From DATAVK01 sp036267755 (GTDB lineage: Bacteria > Actinomycetota > Actinomycetes > JAFAQI01), in assembly GCA_036267755.1 (NCBI GenBank), contig DATAVK010000155.1:1-8839 (forward strand): a stretch of 8,839 bases of DNA. Reading direction: 5' to 3'. The notes beneath the pieces were generated by a model. It worked only from the letters and a program-made list of their open reading frames with translations, was not told the origin of the DNA and ran no database searches. A program made the position numbers and the translations under genes. Below are positions 5,931-8,839 of this stretch, in pieces. Each line of letters starts with the position of its first letter. Position 1 is the stretch's first letter.

Positions 5931-7187
5931 GTGGTGGCACGCCAGTCCGCGTGGCAGTCTGCACAGGCCCAGCTGACGGAGGCGGTGAAGCAGCTCGGGC
6001 TCGACGACGGAATGCACCAGCTGCTCGCCACGCCTCGTCGGGAGATGACCGTCTCGATCCCGCTCCGCCGGGACGACGGCAGCACCGAGGTGCTCCGCGG
6101 CTACCGCGTGCAGCACAACCTCTCGCGTGGCCCAGCCAAGGGCGGCATCCGCTACCACCCGTCGACCGACATCGACGAGGTCCGCGCGCTCGCGATGTGG
6201 ATGACCTGGAAGTGCGCCCTCATCGGTATCCCGTACGGCGGGGCGAAGGGCGGTGTGACGATCGACCCCCGGCTCTACAGCATGACCGAGCTGGAGCGGG
6301 TGACGCGCCGCTACGCCAGCGAGATCGGCCCGATCGTCGGCCCGGAGAAGGACATCCCGGCACCCGACGTCGGCACCGACGAGCAGACCATGGCATGGTT
6401 CATGGACACCTTCTCGGTGAACCGCGGCTACACCGTGACCGGCGTGGTCACCGGTAAGCCGGTGAGCATCGGCGGCTCGCAGGGGCGCGGCGGCGCGACC
6501 AGCCGCGGCGTGCTCATCACCGCGTTCCTCGCGCTGCGTGAGGCCGGCATCGACCCCCGCGACGTCTCGGTCGCCGTCCAGGGCTTCGGCAAGGTGGGCG
6601 GCCTCGCGGCGCAGTACCTGCACGACGCCGGCTGCAAGGTGGTCGCGGTCTCCGACGTCAAGGGCGGCGCTTACAACGCCATGGGCCTCAATCCCGCCGC
6701 CATGCTCCGCGCGCTCCGCGGCGGCGGCATCGAGTCGGTTGTTGGCTACCCAGGGACCGACGCCATCTCCAACGAGGAGCTGCTCGAGCTCGACGTCGAC
6801 GTCCTGGTGCCGGCCGCGCTGGAGAGCGTCATCCACGACGGGAACGCCGACCGCGTCAAGGCGAGATTCATCGTCGAGGGCGCGAACGGCCCCACCACGC
6901 CGGACGCCGACGAGATCCTCGAGGCCAAGGGCACGATCATCGTCCCGGATATCCTCGCCAACTCCGGCGGCGTCGCCGTCTCCTACTTCGAGTGGGTCCA
7001 GGACCTGCAGGCCTACGCCTGGTCGGAGACCGAGGTGAACGACCGGCTGGCCTCGATCCTGGAGTCGGCGTACGGCGAAGTGTCGGCCCTGGCTCAGGAG
7101 CAGGACGTCTCGCTGCGTACGGCGGCACAGATGATCGGGGTCGGTCGGGTCGCCGAGGCGCACCGGACCCGAGGCCTCTACCCCTGA
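5931..7187 (+). CDS. gdhA: Glutamate dehydrogenase (Glu/Leu/Phe/Val dehydrogenase family)
   Basis: The 418-residue cytosolic enzyme interconverts 2-oxoglutarate plus ammonia and glutamate. Aligned by eye with the Clostridium symbiosum enzyme, all key residues are present. Lys70 (GPAKGGIRYHP) and Ser351 (VAVSYFEW) bind the glutamate side chain. Lys94 (MTWKCA) binds the alpha-carboxylate. Lys106 (PYGGAKGG) and Asp146 (PAPDVGT) are catalytic. Lys70 and Ser351 separate glutamate from leucine and valine dehydrogenases. The Rossmann motif is GFGKVGG (218-223 region), followed by VVAVSDVKGG. The length is typical of the hexameric ~420-residue class related to RocG/GudB, so a catabolic role is possible, but cofactor preference is not settled by eye. 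The start GTG 5931 is chosen by the GGAGGAG site; an ATG at 5871 lies in a hairpin. The next gene is 90 nt downstream. Confidence 0.93.
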   Translation: MVARQSAWQSAQAQLTEAVKQLGLDDGMHQLLATPRREMTVSIPLRRDDGSTEVLRGYRVQHNLSRGPAKGGIRYHPSTDIDEVRALAMWMTWKCALIGIPYGGAKGGVTIDPRLYSMTELERVTRRYASEIGPIVGPEKDIPAPDVGTDEQTMAWFMDTFSVNRGYTVTGVVTGKPVSIGGSQGRGGATSRGVLITAFLALREAGIDPRDVSVAVQGFGKVGGLAAQYLHDAGCKVVAVSDVKGGAYNAMGLNPAAMLRALRGGGIESVVGYPGTDAISNEELLELDVDVLVPAALESVIHDGNADRVKARFIVEGANGPTTPDADEILEAKGTIIVPDILANSGGVAVSYFEWVQDLQAYAWSETEVNDRLASILESAYGEVSALAQEQDVSLRTAAQMIGVGRVAEAHRTRGLYP

Positions 7188-7277
7188 TCCGTGCCCCCGG
7201 TCCTGCACCGCCACCTGGCCGACGTGTGCCAGAATGACACTGCTGTAGTTCGAGGACATCAATCGCAGGAGTGCGCC

Positions 7278-7571
7278 ATGAGTGCTGCGGGAGCACTGTC
7301 CGGCCAGGAAACGGCGGTCGGTGAGCTATCCGACCGTGACCGCGACATCCTGGCCTTCGAGCGCCAGTGGTGGAAGTACGCCGGCGCCAAGGAGCAGGCG
7401 GTCCGCGAGCTGTTCGACATGTCGGCGACCCGCTACTACCAGGTGCTCAACGCGTTGCTCGACCGGCCGGAGGCGCTGGCTGCCGACCCGATGCTCGTCA
7501 AGCGGCTCCGTCGGCTGCGGGCCGCTCGGCAGCGCGCCCGTTCGGCCCGTCGCCTCGGCATCGAGGTCTGA
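7278..7571 (+). CDS. DUF3263 family small protein
   Basis: The 97-residue protein contains LSDRDRDILAFERQWWKYAGAKEQAVRELFDMSATRYYQVLNALLDRPEALAADPMLVKRL in pieces that match the actinobacterial DUF3263 family. The core, about residues 17-75, is helical. The AKEQAVRELFDMSATRYYQVLNALL part reads like a helix-turn-helix (a short turn before SATRYYQVL), so a DNA-binding role is plausible but unproven. The tail is Arg/Ala-rich (RRLRAARQRARSARRLG), also consistent with nucleic-acid contact. AGGAG at 7267-7271 lies 6 nt before ATG 7278 and fixes this start, although the frame is open from 7191. The function is unknown. It is 37 nt upstream of the short ORF that precedes the LytR_C gene and is probably cotranscribed with it. 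Confidence 0.88.
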   Translation: MSAAGALSGQETAVGELSDRDRDILAFERQWWKYAGAKEQAVRELFDMSATRYYQVLNALLDRPEALAADPMLVKRLRRLRAARQRARSARRLGIEV

Positions 7572-7608
7572 CCCCACCAACGACCGACCGGGCCCGGAGG
7601 GCTGGCTG

Positions 7609-7650
7609 ATGCAACGCGCGGTCGTCTGGTTCGAGCGCCCCGATGGCTGA
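7609..7650 (+). CDS. Short upstream ORF (13 aa) overlapping the LytR_C gene start
   Basis: ATG 7609 opens a 13-codon frame (MQRAVVWFERPDG) ending at TGA 7648-7650. It has the best ribosome binding site of this stretch: GGAGG at 7596-7600, 8 nt upstream. Its stop overlaps the next start as ATGGCTGA (7643-7650), the usual geometry for translational coupling by re-initiation. The LytR_C gene's own upstream sequence has only a weak GAG. The peptide has no recognised function; its role may be only to deliver ribosomes. It could instead be chance, with the ribosome binding site serving the downstream ATG over a long distance. Confidence 0.4.
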   Translation: MQRAVVWFERPDG

Positions 7651-8263
7651 CTGGTATCCGCCGGAGCCGCCGCGGAGCCATCGGGCGTCGAGCGGCGCCC
7701 GGCATACGCTCACCCGGCTCGCCGCCCCGCTGACGGCCGTCCTGGTCGTCGTGGTGGTCATCGTCCTGCTGGTCTGGATCAACGGCCGTGGCAACGGCAA
7801 CGGCTCCAACGCGACGGTCGCCCCGCCGGCCACGCACCAGCCGCTCGCGTCGCCCGTGCACACGTCGGGCCCGGTCAGCTCACCGACGCCCCGTCCCACG
7901 CACGCCCACCACACGCCGACCCCGCATCCGACCCACCATCACGCGACGCCGAGCAGCACCCCGTCGGTGGCCGCCACGGACACGGCCTTCGTGCCGGTCT
8001 CGGTGCTCAACAACTCCCGGATCCACGGGCTGGCCCATCACGTCGCTGCGGAGGTCGAGGGCCGCGGCTGGACGATCAGCACGGTCGGGAACCTGCAGGG
8101 CCGGGTCGCCGAGACCACGGTCTTCTACCCGCCGTCCGGCTTCGACGCCGCCGAGCACCTCGCGCACGAGTTCGGTCAGATCCAACGCCTCGAGCCGCAG
8201 TCCGAAGGTGGCCTGCACTCCACCGACCTGGTCCTCGTCGTCACGCGGTTCTGGACCGGCTGA
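7643..8263 (+). CDS. Membrane-anchored LytR C-terminal domain (LytR_C) protein
   Basis: The 206-residue protein has a short cytoplasmic N-terminus, one membrane segment (about 28-46, mostly Val/Leu/Ile), a linker of about 60 residues rich in Pro, Thr, Ser and His (about 58-112), and a C-terminal LytR_C domain (about 115-203). In the domain, VSVLNNSRIHGLAHHVAAEVEGRGW and TTVFYPPSGFDAAEHLAHEFG match the family pattern VxNGSGxxGLAxxVAxxLxxxGF and TxVxYxPG. This domain usually follows an LCP phosphotransferase domain in LytR-CpsA-Psr proteins that attach glycopolymers to the cell wall. Here it stands alone and is probably exposed outside the membrane. Nine His residues in the linker could bind metal. 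ATG 7643 is chosen because it overlaps the short upstream ORF; its own ribosome binding site is weak. The riboswitch and threonine-synthase gene follow after 60 nt and have separate control. Confidence 0.85.
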   Translation: MADWYPPEPPRSHRASSGARHTLTRLAAPLTAVLVVVVVIVLLVWINGRGNGNGSNATVAPPATHQPLASPVHTSGPVSSPTPRPTHAHHTPTPHPTHHHATPSSTPSVAATDTAFVPVSVLNNSRIHGLAHHVAAEVEGRGWTISTVGNLQGRVAETTVFYPPSGFDAAEHLAHEFGQIQRLEPQSEGGLHSTDLVLVVTRFWTG

Positions 8264-8324
8264 TGCGCTGCGCTGAGCGTGCGCGGCATGTGACACACTG
8301 ATCGGGTGCGGCCCTCGGGTCGCA

Positions 8325-8429
8325 CGTCATCCAGAGGGGCAGAGGGACCGGCCCGGTGAAGCCCCGGCAACCACCCGTAAGGGCAGGTGCCAAGTCCGGC
8401 CCGTGGGTCAATCCGCGGGAAAGATGATG
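8325..8429 (+). promoter_or_regulatory. SAM-I (S-box) riboswitch aptamer
   Basis: This is an S-adenosylmethionine-sensing leader of the SAM-I class. P1 is CGTCATC (8325-8331) with GATGATG (8423-8429), one G-U. P2 is GGGGC (8336-8340) with GCCCC (8361-8365) and encloses AGAGGGACCGGCCCGGTGAA, the kink-turn and pseudoknot loop. GGCAACC then CCC-GTAA-GGG form a short P3. GGTGCCAAGTCC (8386-8397) is the conserved J3/4 region. P4 is CCCGTGG (8400-8406) with CCGCGGG (8413-8419), and GAAAGATGA closes the core. Compared with B. subtilis yitJ the core is almost identical but P3 is shorter. P4 between P3 and the P1 3' strand, together with the kink-turn, favours SAM-I over SAM-IV. No terminator follows, so control is probably at translation: the ribosome binding site GAAGG starts at the last base of P1. 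Confidence 0.94.
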
Positions 8430-8443
8430 AAGGCTCTGGTGTC

Positions 8444-8839
8444 ATGACTTCGTTGATCGATCGACCCTCCACGTCCGGGTTCGGCTCGGCCGCCGGCCTG
8501 GCCTGCCGCGAGTGCGGCGCGACCTACGACCTCGGCCCGTCGCATGTCTGCGAGATGTGCTTCGGCCCGCTCGAGATCAGCTACGACGACGCAGCCATGC
8601 TGCTAGTCACGCGCGCCTCGATCGAGGCCGGTCCCCGCACGATGTGGCGGTACGGCGGACTGCTGCCGGCCGCGCCGCTCGTCGATCTCCAGGTCGGCAT
8701 GACCCGGCTGGTGCCGGCCGAGAAGCTCGCCGCGGAGCTCGGGATGCGCTCGCTATGGGTGAAGGACGACAGCGGGAACCCCACCCACTCGTTCAAGGAC
8801 CGCGTCGTCGCGGTCGCGGCTTCGGCGGCCAAGGCGATG
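8444..8839 (+). CDS. thrC: Threonine synthase family PLP enzyme, N-terminal part (runs off window)
   Basis: The first 132 codons are present and the frame is open to the window end. An N-terminal CRECG...CEMCF pair (Cys21, 24, 36, 39) forms a probable zinc ribbon. It is followed by FGPLEISYD, GPRTMWRYGGLLP, the substrate-loop region GMTRLVPAEKLAAELG, and LWVKDDSGNPTHSFKDR with Lys118 as the expected pyridoxal-phosphate Schiff-base lysine. This is the pattern of threonine synthase (O-phosphohomoserine to threonine plus phosphate), the form with an N-terminal zinc ribbon. The gene is not next to hom or thrB within this window and follows a SAM-I riboswitch, which is odd for threonine synthesis. 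A homocysteine-forming paralogue using the same substrate is an alternative (see findings). The start is ATG 8444; GAAGG at 8429-8433 is 10 nt upstream and touches P1. Confidence 0.9.
   Translation, partial: MTSLIDRPSTSGFGSAAGLACRECGATYDLGPSHVCEMCFGPLEISYDDAAMLLVTRASIEAGPRTMWRYGGLLPAAPLVDLQVGMTRLVPAEKLAAELGMRSLWVKDDSGNPTHSFKDRVVAVAASAAKAM

Noticed and set aside
5762..6457. A 231-codon plus-strand frame across the end of the MprF-like gene and the start of gdhA
   Set aside because: No ribosome binding site or domain, Arg/Pro-rich, and overlaps both neighbours out of frame.
5859..7262. A 467-codon open frame on the minus strand opposite gdhA
   Set aside because: Composition is His/Arg/Asp/Val-rich with no recognisable domain, and it mirrors a clearly conserved gdhA. 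It is a GC-driven antisense shadow.
7609..7650. Short peptide MQRAVVWFERPDG resembling the AVVWFRRDLR N-terminus of photolyases
   Set aside because: Similarity covers only about six residues and no photolyase remnant follows in any frame, so a decayed photolyase gene is not supported.
8289..8297. TGTGACACA palindrome upstream of the riboswitch as an operator
   Set aside because: Arms are only 4 bp around a single base and it does not have CRP-type half-site spacing; too short to call. The riboswitch explains the regulation.
8325..8429. SAM-IV class assignment for the riboswitch
   Set aside because: A kink-turn-like P2 loop and a P4 hairpin located before the P1 3' strand fit SAM-I; the core closely follows the yitJ type.

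Overview
The window is very GC-rich and densely coding, with short intergenic gaps, GTG starts and protein families typical of high-GC Actinobacteria: an F420-dependent Ddn-type reductase, a DUF3263 protein, a LysX/MprF-like membrane protein and a stand-alone LytR_C protein. I think an actinomycete near Nocardioides/Propionibacteriales is most likely. That placement is an inference from gene content, not a database result. It looks like chromosomal core sequence. I see no insertion sequence, phage gene, CRISPR array or other mobile element.

Layout. (1) 1-141: the C-terminal end of an rRNA 2'-O-methyltransferase (rlmB), followed on the same strand by a SigH-type sigma factor (248-946). This rlmB-sigH order is also known near B. 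subtilis sigH. (2) 985-3912: an accessory-looking stretch with a Ddn-family F420H2-dependent oxidoreductase (+), a Tat-exported lipoprotein-type berberine-bridge FAD oxidase (-) convergent with it, and a divergent AqpZ-type water channel (+). (3) 3937-5811: tRNA-Thr(UGU), whose 3' end lies 3 nt before the ATG of a membrane-bound MprF/LysX-like aminoacyl-phospholipid synthase that lacks a lysyl-tRNA synthetase domain. (4) 5931-7571: glutamate dehydrogenase, then a small DUF3263 protein. (5) 7609-8263: a 13-codon upstream ORF with a strong ribosome binding site, overlapping the start of a membrane-anchored LytR C-terminal-domain protein with a His/Pro/Thr-rich linker. (6) 8325-8839: a SAM-I riboswitch directly upstream of a threonine-synthase-family gene that runs off the window.

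The most interesting part is the right end. A SAM-sensing riboswitch controls an enzyme annotated for threonine synthesis. Normal pathway logic would put a SAM riboswitch on methionine genes. Either the enzyme makes a methionine precursor (homocysteine from O-phosphohomoserine) or the switch works in the unusual ON direction. The second point of interest is the tRNA-Thr/MprF-like junction: tRNA 3' maturation would leave an almost leaderless mRNA for a protein that itself probably consumes aminoacyl-tRNA.

There is no stretch longer than about 300 bases without a gene. The longest non-coding gaps are 142-247, 5812-5930, 7188-7277 and 8264-8443; the last is mostly riboswitch.
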